Positions 45,852-58,393 of a DNA stretch of 64,000 bases are shown one piece after another. The stretch spans positions 10,842,501 through 10,906,500 of the forward strand of contig NC_073360.2 in NCBI RefSeq assembly GCF_027580225.2, written 5' to 3'. The position numbers and the translations under genes were made by a program. Below the pieces are notes generated by a model that was given only the letters and a program-made list of their open reading frames with translations, was not told the DNA's origin and did no database searches. Position 1 is the stretch's first letter, and each line of letters starts with the position of its first letter. Source of the stretch: Misgurnus anguillicaudatus (Eukaryota > Chordata > Actinopteri > Cypriniformes > Cobitidae).

Positions 45852-47240
45852 GTATGTCTGAATTAAAGTCAATGTGTATTTAAAATAAAGTCCAACCCTG
45901 CAAACTTCACATTGTGCAGATTTGTGAATGCTGTTTCACATTAACTTTTGAAGTTCTGATGGCTACCTTGATGAAGTGCATCTTTTAAAAGTGCAAGATT
46001 TTGATAAGTTTGATTTAATTATATTAAGCTCCTCTAACCTTCAGTCTTACACTTTTTTGGACGGACGTTTGAATGCATGTCCTTCAGCCATCATCTAAAC
46101 TCCAACAACACTCCATTTCCAGCTAATTCCCTGCCAGATTTGCATGAACTCATCCCCCGCAAATTTATCTCTGCGCTGGCCAGTGTTATAACGTCTTATT
46201 TTTGATTTTCAAAGACTTAGTAAGATCCAGGATTACTTGTCGTCCAATGCCATGCTGCGACCAGTTTCGGTGGCGTGCCACGAGATCCGCGTTTCAATCC
46301 AATGAAAGTTGCGGAAAGGGAATTATTTGTTCCTGGAAGCAGGAATGGCACAGCTTTAGGGATTGGGTATCCAGGGGCTCATGACAGATTAGAAGTTGCC
46401 CCATCCGAAAATCCATGCATTTCTTTCATCTCTAAGACTGGACTGAAGTTTTCCTGGCAGAGGAAGAAAGCAGGCAGCGCTAACCCCTGTGGCTACAGAG
46501 ACAGTGATTCTTACAGTAAGAAAAGTTTTCTGAGCACAGCCCATATTTAGGCATTCGATTTGCCACAGGTCTCAGACAAAAGGTGCGAGATCAGACCATT
46601 ACCATATAGATGAGTCAAGCAGACGTCTTTTTTCATTTAGCGGCCGGAGGAGCGAGCGAAGCCACTAACACGAATGCTGCGACAGGGCGTCTGTTTGAGT
46701 GACATCTGTGCCTGAGAGGAAATCGATAGGCTGGGCTTTTTAATTCTGACTGTCAGAGTAACATTGTCATCAGGAACACAGCGAATCAATTCGGTGTCAC
46801 TGCGCTGGACATCCCCGGCATTAACTTAAATAAACACTGTACCGGTGAGCTTTTCTGACAGTCTGAATATTCGCACCTTCCAGTCATCAGTTCAATTATC
46901 CATAAACATGTTATCTGGAAAGTGCCAGCGAGACCTTGTTTAAATTCATGCGTTTGCCAACTCTGCTGACCATTTGTGCTCAGCCGTGAGGCGAGGCCTG
47001 GAATGTAATTCGCTCCTTGGGGACTGCTGCTGCATCCAGGTCATATTTTACTCCAAAATCAAAAGATAACATAGATTTTGTGTTAAAATTTATTTATAGC
47101 TACTATTATGTTCCACCCAGTTTTGATTACCATAATGCATCTAGACATTGTACTTTTAAGTTTTTTTTGTAATTTCCATTATGGTCAATGATAATTCTTC
47201 ATACAGTTTGTTCATTGTGCAATATAGTAATTATTATCAT

Positions 47241-47923
47241 TTAACTCTTTCCCCGCCAGCGGTTTTTTTTTAAGCCAGCGCCAGCATTTTTCATGATTTT
47301 CATAAAAGTTTAATCCCTTCCAGAAAATGTTTTTCTTTAAATATCCCCGCTGAAAAAACAGCATACCAGCAAGACTAGCATATGTTGTGTTTTGGTGCTG
47401 GTTTGCTAGTGAACACCAGCTAAACCAGCATCAAACCAGCACCAAACCAGCATTAGCACCAGCTAAACCAGCATTAGCACCAGCTTCGCATGCTGGTCAT
47501 ACCAGCATATGTTGTGTTTTGGTGCTGGTATGCTGTGACCACCAGCTAAACCAGCATAGACCAGCATAATTCCCATGCTGGTTTGATGCTGTTTTTTTCA
47601 GCAGGGATATAAACAAACAATATATCAAATGAAAGAACAGACCCTCTGCTTTCAAACAAATAAAACCGTTTCATCCTACCTTCATTATTTCTCGTTTTAT
47701 CATCTCTCAAATATGAGTAGGTTTCTTCAAAAACACCAATTTTTGAGCAAAAAGCTGAGATAATTCCATTTTTGCAAAGGACTTTCACGTGAGGCGCTAT
47801 ACTTCCAGGTTGTATAAGTTGCGGAAGTGGATAACAGCGGTATTACCGAAAGCCGGAAATTCTCGTAATTGGCAGAGAAGCAATTTTTTCTCAATTTTTC
47901 TCGTCAATGGCGCCGAAAAAGTT
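47241..47923. mobile_element. CTCTTTCC-TIR element, copy D, with nested CCAGCA element
   Basis: Left end TTAACTCTTTCCCCGCCAGC, right end GGCGCCGAAAAAGTT. ACAGACCCTCTGCTTTCAAA and CTCAAATATGAGTAGG match copies A-C. It is interrupted at 47344-47609 by an unrelated element. Confidence 0.7.
47344..47609. mobile_element. CCAGCA-rich MITE, nested
   Basis: Ends CCCGCTGAAAAAACAGCAT and ATGCTGTTTTTTTCAGCAGG are inverted. The inside is a mix of short direct and inverted copies of ACCAGCATA / ATGCTGGT, a common fish repeat type. The 60-residue open frame over it is a product of the repeated text. Confidence 0.8.
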
Positions 47924-48151
47924 CATATTAATAATTGTATTTTTTATTTATTTAAATGTATATGTGCAATATTGGCAGTAATTAAAATTTGTTTTTGTTT
48001 TTTTTGTGTTATAGTAATAAAAATTCAGATGGGGGTTAATTAATAATTGAAATATAAAAATGCTAATAATCTTATTCTTAGAATTGTATATGAAAACAGT
48101 CAATGTGTATAATGAGTAAAAGTAATTATGTAGTTGATTTATGTAAATAAT

Positions 48152-49130
48152 TATATGAAGAGTTTGGTTCCAAAACGCAATAAATCCATTTTGACAAATT
48201 TTGGTAAAAACGTGTTTTCTATACCAAGAAAGTGACAAGATGAAAACAACTATTTTCTGTTACAAACTTTCACATAGCATCTTTAGGTTATAAAAACATA
48301 AAAAATTCAAATCCATAAGTTGATTTTCAAAGATTTATTATAAAAACGGATATTTTTTTCCACAAAATGCAATAAATCCATGACAAGTTTTTATTCAAAA
48401 TGCTATAAATCTATTGAATCAATAGCCTATATAAATGTGCATTCATCTTTGCCATGTTATATTCATTTAGTTGACTAGTTGTACACACTAATTAAAAATA
48501 TAAACATTAATGTCATTAATCAAAACACTTACTTTGCATATTAAGATCACTGTCATTGCGGTTACTTGACGTCCTCGCTTAACGTCTTTCACAGCGATCA
48601 TCTGTAAAATGTTTTTGGTCCTGCTCGATTTTCGTTGACTTTGAGTAAAATTATGGAAAGTTTTTCATAAGATCCTCTGGGGTCAATGTGTCTCCCGAGT
48701 GCCTCTCAGGGAAAATATTAGATGCTGATGGCTTACGTTTCTTTCCCATCACAGAAAACCATCACAGGTTTATCAATGCAATTAAAGTATTATTTTGTTT
48801 TGTTTGTTGATCACGAAGTACAAAGTAGATGAGGAAAACTAGGACTCCATGGACTCAGCGCGTCCGCCATTGTTTGTTTACATTGCGTGACTGGTGGGCT
48901 GTAATATCAGAAATGGATTTATTGCGTTCTGTAAAAAAGGAGCAGTGGCGTTTATCGCATTTTGGGAAAAAAGGGAGAAAAGATGACAGAATAACACGGC
49001 GGATATTGGATTTTGCGTAAAATTAAGAATTTACTTTTAACTACTGACCTGATATAATACTGGTTTTGGCAGTAACTCATTTTTTTCAAAAATGGCGTTT
49101 ATCGCGTTTTGGAACCAAACTCTTCATATA
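48152..49130. mobile_element. 979-bp TIR element, GAAGAGTTTGGTTCC ends
   Basis: Left ATATGAAGAGTTTGGTTCCA and right GGAACCAAACTCTTCATATA are inverted over at least 20 bp, followed by the related CGCAATAAATCC and TTATCGCG text. No transposase frame is visible. Superfamily not identified. Confidence 0.75.
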
Positions 49131-49351
49131 TAAAAATTAAATATAAAATATATTTTTTCAAGATATACATTTGTATAAATACATAAAGGCATTTAAATTT
49201 TTTAATATATGATGTCTAAATATATTTTTTCCTGATTTTGCGGTAAAACATCGTTTTTTATTTGTTTTTGTGGTTTTAATCCTTTGCTGGGTAAATACTG
49301 TAAAGAAACCAGTGGCGGCTCGTGACTGCTCATCCGAGGGACGCTAATTCA

Positions 49352-49720
49352 AAATAAGTGTTCGCAGTGTCATGTGTGTTGGTTGCGTTTTCAAAATATG
49401 TGTTTGTTGTATCATGTGAACCATGTGCATCACGTGTTCTGTCAAAACAAGTGCCTGCTGCACACACGTCAAAACCATTTACGATAAAAGAGACGCTAAC
49501 GTTCACAAAATACACGCAAGACACTCCCTTAACACTAAACTCTGATTACACATGAGATTATGCGAGTATCTGGCAAACGCGAGCATCTCTTTTATCATAA
49601 ACCCTTTAGACGCGTCTGCAGCAGGCACTTATTTTGACAAGACACATGATGCACATAGGTTCACTCGACGCGCAAAACACAAAATTTGAAAAAAGGAATC
49701 ACACACATGATGGGCTACAT
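49352..49720. repeat. Long imperfect inverted repeat
   Basis: The left arm (49352-49500; AACAAGTGCCTGCTGCACAC, GATAAAAGAGACGCTAACG) is mirrored by the right arm (49575-49720; GAGCATCTCTTTTATCATAA, GCAGCAGGCACTTATTTTGA). It is probably part of a larger element starting near AGTGGCGGCTCGTGACTGCT (49311). Old and non-coding. Confidence 0.6.
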
Positions 49721-50958
49721 TCATGTTGTGAACAACTTTGCATCAAGCGCCCTCAAAAAAAGAAGTCACCTATGCATCATACGATTATCCATGAAAATGC
49801 GCGTTTTCTCAATGAATGAATTTGAATGAATTACGGTGAAATCCAGGCACATCCGAACGCCAGGGGGGCGCTCCCGTGCAGAAATTCCCTTTGTGCCACA
49901 GAAGAAGTAGCTTTACGAATGCTATTCCAGGAAATGTCTACAGGAATATTTATATCACTGTTCTTCAAATTGTTACAGGAATTTACATGATAATAAAGAA
50001 TATTTTAAATGACTTTGTTTAATGAGTGTTGCTTTTTTTAATGCACGTTATAAACGACTCCGACTCGTTATGATTTTAGACTGATAAGAACTTCCTACTG
50101 ACCAAATGCCGTAGTACACGCACAAGCTGTGCATGAAACAAAGAATCGCAGCCTTGGGATTCAGAATCGATTTCAGACAGGCATTTTAAATCGGACACAC
50201 AGTTAAATCATTACATCCCTACAAGCAACCCAGCATAGGTTTAACCCAACAGTTGGTTCTGTCCAATATGGGTTCAAACAACCCAACATGTTTTGGAGTG
50301 TAAAATTCATGACATTCAACCTTTTCAGCTATAGGAGTCAGAAACATTTCTGCAATAAATGAGTTCTTCATTTTTTTGTTTTTATATAATTTTAAGGGAG
50401 TTGGGAAAATGATGAGAGTTGAGCAGCATGACTCAGTGTTTTTCGTATAATTGCAACTCATGTGGTGACGCATTATAGTGGCAGTAAATTGAAAACCGGG
50501 AAAGCGTGTCTTGTCTCCAGATATAGCACATCACAAATGATTGACTTTTCAAGAGACCGCCATCTGCCGTAGCACGTGTAGCCCTACGCGACGGCTGCTT
50601 GAGAGTCCTCCGGGCTCGGTTTGCGAGGATGTCTGCTTTTGTCGCCATCACTGCGGAAATTGGCCGATCCACGCGAGCAAACAGATGTTGCCTTTTCCTT
50701 TGGGTCCAATAAGGAAGGTACATCAGCATTATGTGTACGCATATGGACCATCTCCCACATACAAAATGCGAAGTTATGGTACCTGCACAGCTAAGCTTTA
50801 CCTCAGGGAAGTTATCTTCGGTGGCCAGTGAGGGTTTCGTTCTGACATGATGGAAAATGAGCAAGAGGGTCATTCACCCAGCACACTGACCCCTCTCCTC
50901 ACACCATATGGTAGATTTATGAGGCGTCCAGCTGACTGATAGATCTCATTTTCCGCAG

Positions 50959-51173
50959 GTAAACTAGACGGCTTTTTCCCAGAAGACAGCTTCATAGACA
51001 TGGGAGAGATAGACGTGGGACGCAAAGTCGGACAGCTGATCCCGCCAGGAATCTTTTGGAGGTCGCAGGTCTTTATTGACCACCCCATGTACCTCAAATT
51101 CAACGTGTCTCTTAGTAAAGATGCCTTGGTGGGGATCTATGGAAGAAGAGGGCTGCCTCCATCACACACACAG
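50959..51173 (+). CDS. tenm4: teneurin-4 exon F: extracellular stalk
   Basis: Encodes [60 protein letters not shown] and [12 protein letters not shown]. The [16 protein letters not shown], [16 protein letters not shown] and [12 protein letters not shown] strings are those of vertebrate teneurin-4. The NVS triplet is a likely N-glycosylation site. The first two bases complete a Gly codon from exon E; the exon ends on a full codon (CAG). Acceptor: ttccgcag to 50958; donor: GTGGGT at 51174. 215 nt. Confidence 0.95.
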
Positions 51174-52094
51174 GTGGGTAGGATCCAAAAAATGTTTCTG
51201 AACCAAATGATAAAGTTTTGAGGATGTTAACAAAATTATAACTTCTATATTTAAACATCACAGCTTAAGGTGCCTTAAACATAAAGTGTAAATGTGAAAT
51301 GTCTGCTCTACTGCTAAATGGAACTGGAAAAGTAAAACTTTATACAAACATGTTTCCTGAACACTCACTCTCCAAACTCCCACCATTGTCTGAGCCAAAC
51401 TTGATCACAAACTAACCTGGGTTTACTTATGTTGCCTCTGCACGTTTTGCTGGGTAAGAAGTTATTTTAACACTTTATAGATCTGTCATGGATGGGCTTC
51501 ACAGTAGTTCTTTACCTCCTGTGCTTTTTCAATTAAACACAAATCAATCAAACATGCATTACCCACTGCTGTTTGACTCTTTGTCCACATGATTCATTTG
51601 TCAATGGGTTATAGCAGTGATGTATTCCCGCAAGGTTTCATTTCATTTCAAGCCATATTATTGTCTCAAAAAGACTTCTCTCAAAGGCTTTGACATAAAC
51701 AGACACTTAATTTCAGTATTGAACACAGAGCATCTCAGCCTTCCAGTATTGATCAGGTCCATAGGTGCAGTGGTGTTGTGTCACTGGAAATTACTTTAAG
51801 GTCTTGGTTGATAGACTCTTTCAATCGAGCACCGGTAAGGAATAATAAACTATCTAATGTAGTCCATATGGTAAATATGATTATTCAATTGTCAAACAAT
51901 TATGAATTCAATATCACAAAAAGTCATAATTCCCCTCCAAAACCAAACAAATAAATTAATATATTTTCGGTGTTTTGTATTTTTTCTCATTACTGCAATG
52001 CAAATTTTTTTTTACTTAATACAGTATAGTTTTTAACCAGCATAAAGACATTAAATGTAAAAATTCTGGATTATTTCAATCAATGGTTCGCCAA

Positions 52095-52854
52095 TTTATT
52101 GACAAACTCAACCTTTTGATTAATTTAAGTCATTAGTGAATGAGGCATTTAGTGCCATGCGGTAGACGCGAATGGCGCGAATTGAGCGTTGCCGCGGCAA
52201 ACGCACAAGATGAAAAATGTAAACTTTGGCAGAAAAACGCGACGCGTTAACCAATCAGGAGCTTGCTCTAGCAGTGACGTGATTACAGAAAGCGAGCGGA
52301 GTCACAGAAGCTCCTCCCATTACGTGAATTTCCACGTGAATGTCTCAGTGACTAGAATTTCACGCGCGAATGAAACGAGTACACTCAAACTGTTCAAGTG
52401 GCAAACTAGGAGCAGTAGACGTGAATTTGACGCCTCAAACGTGGCTGGTGTGAGTCTACGTTAATAAACAATACTTTATTGACAAACTCAACCTTTTGAT
52501 TAATTTAAGTCATTAGTGAATGAGGCATTTAGTGCCATGCGGTAGACGCGAATGGCGCGAATTGAGCGTTGCCGCGGCAAACGCACAAGATGAAAAATTT
52601 AAACTTTGGCAGAAAAACGCGTTGGTTAACCAATCAGGAGCTTGCTCTAGCAGTGACATGATTACAGAATGCGAGCGGAGTCACAGAAGCTCCTCCCATT
52701 ACGCAAATTTCCACGTGAATGGCTCAGTGACTAGAATTTCACGCGCGAATAAAACGAGTACACTCAAACTGTTCAAGCGGCAAACTAGGAGCAGTAGACG
52801 CAATTTTGACGCCTCAAACGTGGCTGGTGTGAGTCTACGTTAATAAACAATACT
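52095..52854. repeat. Tandem duplication, two 380-bp units
   Basis: TTTATTGACAAACTCAACCT starts at 52095 and again at 52475; both units run to GAGTCTACGTTAATAAACAA with few differences. The unit contains CpG-rich text (GGTAGACGCGAATGGCGCG, GCGTTGCCGCGGC) related to the element at 60004-60790. The short open frames repeated in both units do not resemble a protein. Confidence 0.92.
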
Positions 52855-53191
52855 TCTACAACATTTATTAATCTCATTTCATGTTGTTTTCAAAATGTAC
52901 TAATACAATTTTTTAATTAAAAGTTGTAACTGTTAACGGTAGTTAATACACTACGAACTAACACAAATAACTGTATTGACATTAACAAAGATTAATACAT
53001 GCCAAAAAACAGTGTTGTTCATTGTTACTTCATGGTACAACAAATACAGACTTATTGTAAAGTAATTAAATACAACCTTAATAAAAAATAACCTTTGATC
53101 AATCATTTTAAAATGAATAATCCCCATTGAAAAATAAACAATACCCATTGATAATTGATATGAATAGTTTAAACTAAGATAATGTGGTAAC

Positions 53192-55140
53192 CAGTATTGG
53201 GGAAAGTATTGCATTACAATTAGGGATGCACCGAATATTCGGCCACCGAAAATTTTCGGCCGAAAATGGCCCAAAAGTGGATTTTCGGTTTTCGGCCGAA
53301 AGACTTTTATCACCGAACAAATACGGCCGAAATAATGTGAGGACGCAAACAGAAACCGCGACCTGCACGTGCTTGTCTGAAGTAACATATCTGCGGTGTG
53401 GACTAGATTTCTCTCAAACCCGCGTCCGCCGAATTTCTGTGCAGGACCTCCGCAACCTGTGAGTTCCACTCCCGCCCACGACCGTAATGTTTGTGTCCAA
53501 ACCCGCGGATCTTCTCTTGGCATTTGTGTACTGTTTTCACAAGCTCCGACTAAACATTCGTTCAGATTAACATCCAGAATAACAGACATGATTGCTTTTA
53601 AAATTAGGGATGTGCACGAATGGTCAAATATTCGATCTGCAATAATAATTAGAATGGGGAAAAAATGATATTCAAATGTTTTTAATCCGCCACCGCAGCA
53701 TTACGGCTACTGCTCATTTAATCTTTAATATAAAATATACATGAAAATTAATATGTATGTATTTCTGATTGTTTTGGTAATTCAGATTGCAGACTCATTT
53801 AAGTGTTTAGAGTTTTAATGCCGGGTGTTAGACGTGCTTCTCCGCCGCCGCATCAGCGTGCATCATGAGAGATTTGTTAGCTTTCTTATATAGCCTAGTT
53901 TATTTTGTTGTTAAAACGACACGAGACACACATGGAAAGCGAAACGGAGAACATGTATTTTATCTGTGGTTATGGTTATAACGAACCCGATAACTGCAAA
54001 TGCCGTAACAGCAAACAATAGCTCCGTTTTGTGAAGTGTTGTTAAATTAAGCTCGTAACTTTGCACCCTCTGCAATAATGTATCAAGCCAGCTTGCGTTA
54101 TTTGTAACATAATATTAAATTCAGATATATTTGTTAGTTCCGTTTGTTGTTCTCACTGGATAACAACAGAGCAGAGTTTTTTCTGCAGCTGGCATTAATG
54201 AGAAAAACGGGTTTCACCGGAGAAGGTAGGCTAAATATGATTTTCTTTCTAAACAAAAACATGTCAGACTAAATAAAGAAGATATCCATATTTGACTGAG
54301 CCTTTGATCCATTCGGGGTTTTAACGTGCATTAAAATGCCATCATTTTTTATCAGCATTTTGTAACATTAACGTTAAAACAAAACCACAACTAGCACATC
54401 TCAGTTTTTAAATGTATACTGCATGGCAAACAAGCACCAAAGGATTAATTAAACAAACAGTTTAACTATTAACAACCTGATGTGTCACAAGTAGCCTACT
54501 CACCAGTTTTTCCAGATGTGAGGCAGATAGCCTATATAACTGAAGTTGGGTTTGTTAATGCCACATGCTGTTTGGCTTAATTTTCTTCTCAAATTGTGTG
54601 TGTTGACTCCATTTCTATTACACACAAAATACCATAAGTGCAATGGTAGTACTAATAATTGGCATAATTTCTTTCGGTGTTTCGGCTTTCGGTTTTCGGC
54701 CTTGGTTTCCTCTTTTTCGGTTTTCGGTTTCGGCCAAGAATTTTCATTTCGGTGCATCCCTAATTACAATATTAAGTTACTCCATAAAAAAGTAACTAAT
54801 TGCGTTACTTAGTTACTTTTCATGGAAAGTAATGCTTACGTCTTTTGCGTTACTTTTTCTTACTTTGCTGGGACTTGATCTCTTTCAGACCTTGCAGGTG
54901 TTTTTTATGATCACAAAAATGTCAAGCTCTGGTCTACCATTTCTGTTTCTGACTCAAACTGTTCCCGTTTAGGCGCACAAGTGTGTAATTCTATGTTAAT
55001 ATGTTCAGTTTAATTCAGCACATTATTTTAATTTTTTTATTGAATTAAATAACTTGAAAAGTAACTCGCATTACTTTTTAGAAAAAGTAACTCAAATGTT
55101 AATTTGTACATTTATAAAGTAATGCGTTACTATATTTATT
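53192..55140. mobile_element. GCGTTACTT-type hAT MITE split by a second hAT element
   Basis: The left piece CAGTATTGGGGAAAGTATTG (53192-53220) and right piece TATTAAGTTACTCCATAAAA ... GTAATGCGTTACTATA (54771-55140) together match the intact copy at 17564-18055. The break is filled by the 53221-54762 element. Confidence 0.75.
53221..54762. mobile_element. hAT element, TAGGGATGCACCGAA ends, perfect 8-bp target duplication
   Basis: It begins TAGGGATGCACCGAATATTC and ends TTCGGTGCATCCCTA. The flanks are ATTACAAT on both sides (53213-53220 and 54763-54770). Subterminal regions repeat TTTTCGGCCGAAA-type text. A further fragment with AGGGATGTGCACGAATGG lies inside at about 53607. The 1.54 kb interior keeps no transposase I can recognise; a 212-residue minus-strand open frame crossing its left end is spurious. 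Confidence 0.9.
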
Positions 55141-55759
55141 TATATTTAACTTTAAAGTGATAGTTCACCCAAAAATGAAAATAATGTCATTGATAATGAC
55201 TCACCATCTTGGGAATGGGAATGATTTTAGTACCGGGATTGGCCTTTTTGGGGTCTAAATTGGCTTGGGAGTATGGTCTTACCAGCACAATGCAAACTAT
55301 TTGTTCATAGCATGTCATACAAAACACTTGCAGCCACATTTTTTAAAAAGTCTTGTAATAGACATAAACATACACAAACAAACAGTACATGATCTTTTCT
55401 CAGCCTTGATGATATAAAACAATTTTTTTTCAATTTTTATTTATTGCAAGTTGCAAGTTGAGGTAACTAATAATATTTATCGTTATAGTAATAACAATTT
55501 GTGTAGATTTTGTGCTAACTTTAGTTAAAGTAATGTCACAGACATGTTCTTACTATGAGTGTCACCTGTAAAAATAGCCCAGTATAAGGTGTTGTTTTTT
55601 AACACCTGCATTAGTCGTCTTCTCACAATCACAGTCTCAGCCATTCCTTAGAGACCCGCTAAACGTTGACTCCAACACAGAGAGCTTATCAGCTGCTGAA
55701 GGCTCATGTGTCGGCCCTAATGTCTATCTGTGGTCTGTCTGCCTCTCTCCTGTCTCCAG

Positions 55760-55976
55760 TTTGACTTTGTGGAACTGTTGGACGGCCGTCGGCTCCTGGC
55801 TCAGGGGGTGCCGAGCATCGAAGGGCCACCTTTTCCAGCCCAGCAACGAAGCCTGGCTCCCCTAACCAATCACGATACGGGATTCATACAGTACATGGAC
55901 TCGGGCATCTGGCACCTGGCTGTGTATAATGATGGAAAGGAAACAGAACAGGTGTCCTTTCTAACAACGGCAATTG
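55760..55976 (+). CDS. tenm4: teneurin-4 exon G: extracellular stalk up to the EGF region
   Basis: Encodes [20 protein letters not shown], a Pro/Gln-rich linker ([19 protein letters not shown]) and [20 protein letters not shown] with [26 protein letters not shown] and [20 protein letters not shown] are strictly conserved in teneurins. Acceptor: tgtctccag to 55759; donor: GTTAGT at 55977, weaker than the others. It starts on a full codon and ends after one base (G); 217 nt. In known teneurins the next residues begin the EGF-repeat region, which holds the cysteines for dimer formation. Confidence 0.95.
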
Positions 55977-56990
55977 GTTAGTATGATGTTAAATTGCATT
56001 AGCGTATGTTTTGAAGCATCAGATGTAACTTTTCATACACTGCTTGCTAATGGCACGTCAAATGAACGTGATGGCGCAGTACAAGTTTGTGTGGAGTGGC
56101 TCATTTAACTTTTTACCTAATCGGAAACTTGGTTTTCTTAGCTGCGATTGACTAGGATGGAGTGGCGGTGTAATTTAATTCTTGAATGTAATTTTAAAAA
56201 CAAACATCCATTATGCAAAATTTCTCATCAACGTGTGAAGTGTCGAGTAACTGCTGTAGAGCACTTAGCGGTAAGCTTTTCAAAATGTTTTGGGCCAATT
56301 CCTCATCATAAATTCAGCAATGTCAATTCAGGAATTAAATTACAACACAACTTGGCATTTGTCAAAACAGTAGGTAACTCTGTCCGCAATTTTCTTTTGG
56401 ATGGTTTGGGAAAAACACTGGCATTTCCCATTTAAACCACAATAAAATTGGCAGCTACCATCTGTAAGTCTTTAAATTCACTCAACTTTATGCGCTGACA
56501 GTATGTAAACTTCATAAGGGTTTAAAGAGGTTTTTCATTTTTAGGTGAGCCGGCCCTTTAAATCATTATTAAATGGACCACGAAGAGCACAGTTAGACAA
56601 TGCAACATGTCAATTTTTGCACTAATTAAAATGTCTGTTTAGATTTGGAAACTGAAACTCAATGTACATGCCATCCCAACTTAAATCAACAATTTTAAAT
56701 ATTCTGGTCTTGGCAGTCAGTCTCAGCCAAAATTATCTGGCATTTTACCCAACCGAAACTTGAATGAGGCATTACAAGACTAGTTTGCAGTACTTATCAG
56801 AGGCAGGCACAAGTGATATTACCCTTTTTAGCATTGCCATCTTAGGCAGCTCAGACCTCTACAGAGTAATCAAGGTGGATTTGAATAAGAAAGATTGCGG
56901 AAATGAGCCGACTGCATGCGTTCTTCACTGATGGCCGTAAGACTCTTGTTAGTTTCTGAGTGTCTGCCAGTGAATCTCGCCTCTCACTTG

Positions 56991-57030
56991 CTCTTTATTT
57001 GCATAGAACAGCGTGGACTCGATTTAAATT
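56991..57030. promoter_or_regulatory. Candidate duplicated octamer-containing motif, copy 1
   Basis: CTCTTTATTTGCATAGAACA followed by GCGTGGACTCGATTTAAA resembles 58394-58432 (CTCTCTATTTGCATAGAACA, then CAGCGGCCTTGATTTAAAG). Both contain ATTTGCAT, the POU/Oct octamer. Function is not shown; it may be a short relic of duplication. Confidence 0.3.
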
Positions 57031-57102
57031 TGATATATTTTTTGTTGCAATGTCACGTCCTTAAATCAGCTGAACTTAAACCACAACTTTATATAGGTTT
57101 TT

Positions 57103-57743
57103 GTGACCCTGGACCACAAAAGCAGCCAGGTTAAGTCGCATGGCGATATTTGAAGCAAAAGCCAACAATACATTGTATTTTTTTATATAACAAAAATCAT
57201 TAGGGTATTAATAAGTAAAGATCATGTTCCATGAAGATGTTTGTAAATGTACTACCATAAATATACCAAAACGTGTATTTATCATTATTAATACAGTGGG
57301 GAAAATAAGTATTTGACACATCCGCATTTTTATCAGTAAGGGGATTTCTAAGTGGGCTATTGACACAAAATTTCCACCAGATAGCCATCAAGACAAATAT
57401 TGAATTCATACAAAGAAATCAGAACATTTAAGTATACAAGTTGAGTCATAATAAATAAATTGAAATATTAAGTGAAAATAAGTATATTATCAAATACTTA
57501 TTTTCCCCACTGTATGTGTTGCTAATAACTTAATTTGAACCTTGAACTTTAAAGGCGATTTTCTCAATATTTATAATTTTTGCACCCTCAAATTCCAGAT
57601 TTTCATTAGTTGTACCTTGGCCAAATATTGTCCCATCCTAACAAACCATACGTCAATGGAAAGCTCATTTATTCAAACTTTTAATTGGTAAATTTTGGGT
57701 CTCAGAATTGACCCCTATGACTGGTTTTGTGGTTCAGGGTCCC
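57103..57743. mobile_element. TIR element with nested Tc1/mariner-type MITE
   Basis: Ends GTGACCCTGGACCACAAAA and TTTTGTGGTTCAGGGTCCC are inverted. The inner text (TTAAGTCGCATGG, TGTCCCATCCTAACAAACCA, GGTCTCAGAATTGACCC) is that of a repeat I recognise from cyprinids, but I cannot name it. Confidence 0.7.
57294..57512. mobile_element. 219-bp Tc1/mariner-type MITE, TA target duplication
   Basis: The first 23 bases (CAGTGGGGAAAATAAGTATT then TGA) are an exact reverse complement of the last 23. TA flanks both sides (57292-57293 and 57513-57514). These are Tc1/mariner hallmarks. No transposase remains. It lies inside the 57103 element. Confidence 0.9.
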
Positions 57744-58393
57744 ATATAAATGTAAAACTTATAAAAGGTGCAACGTACATATGTATCCTTTAAAGAAACG
57801 TGACATATACAACTAAAATAAAACAAAATATTTCACAATAAGATATTTATTAAACAGCATTTGTGTCTGTGAAGGACATCCATCTTTTATATCCCACAAG
57901 GTTAACAAGGCCACACAAGTTTTAGGGAATTAATATTGTTATTTTAAATATGTGGGTGTGAAATCCGTGAAAGTCTCATGATCTAATGATGAGATTTATT
58001 TGGTTTATTTTTAACCATTGAGTTTACATTGATTTCAATCTTTGATATGACCTCATGCAGTCAATATTAAATATATCATGGTTATATTTTCACATAATGT
58101 AGGCTGATTTTATGTAGAAAACAATGACTTTAGCTGGGTTTTCATAGAATGAGCCACATATTGTGCTTCTATTTCACTACCTTAACATATAAACTCTATC
58201 ATATAAATTGCTTAGAAATTGTTCTGGACTTTTCCCCATTTAGCTACTAAAAACAACAAAAATCAAAATCATTGATTTTTTCCCAGTGGTCAAGAATCAG
58301 TCGCTCATTATTCAACCACTTTCATGCCCTTTCCACCATCAAAGACACATTTTCCATTCATATTTGTAGATTTGATTGTGATTTTGTCCTCGG

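Larger units (their letters stand above)
45852..50958 (+). other. tenm4: tenm4 intron 5 of the window (5.1 kb)
   Basis: Donor GTATGT, acceptor ttccgcag at 50951-50958. It holds the 47241-47923 nest, a 980-bp TIR element and an inverted repeat at 49352-49720. The stretches 45860-47230 and 49850-50950 show nothing I can name, apart from an AACCCAACA-rich fragment near 50230-50300. Confidence 0.8.
51174..55759 (+). other. tenm4: tenm4 intron 6 of the window (4.6 kb)
   Basis: Donor GTGGGT, acceptor tgtctccag at 55751-55759. It contains a doubled 380-bp repeat and a nested pair of hAT elements. 51180-52090 and 55210-55750 show nothing I can name; 55150-55205 is a fragment of the AGTTCACCC-type repeat. 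Confidence 0.8.

Noticed and set aside
50433..50873. 146-residue minus-strand open frame just before exon F
   Set aside because: No recognisable domain, and it ends within the intron before the exon; treated as chance.
52189..52843. Paired 91- and 107-residue frames that look like paralogous proteins
   Set aside because: They come from the two copies of a noncoding 380-bp CpG-rich repeat.
52951..53589. 212-residue minus-strand open frame
   Set aside because: It crosses the boundary of two unrelated transposons and resembles no protein.
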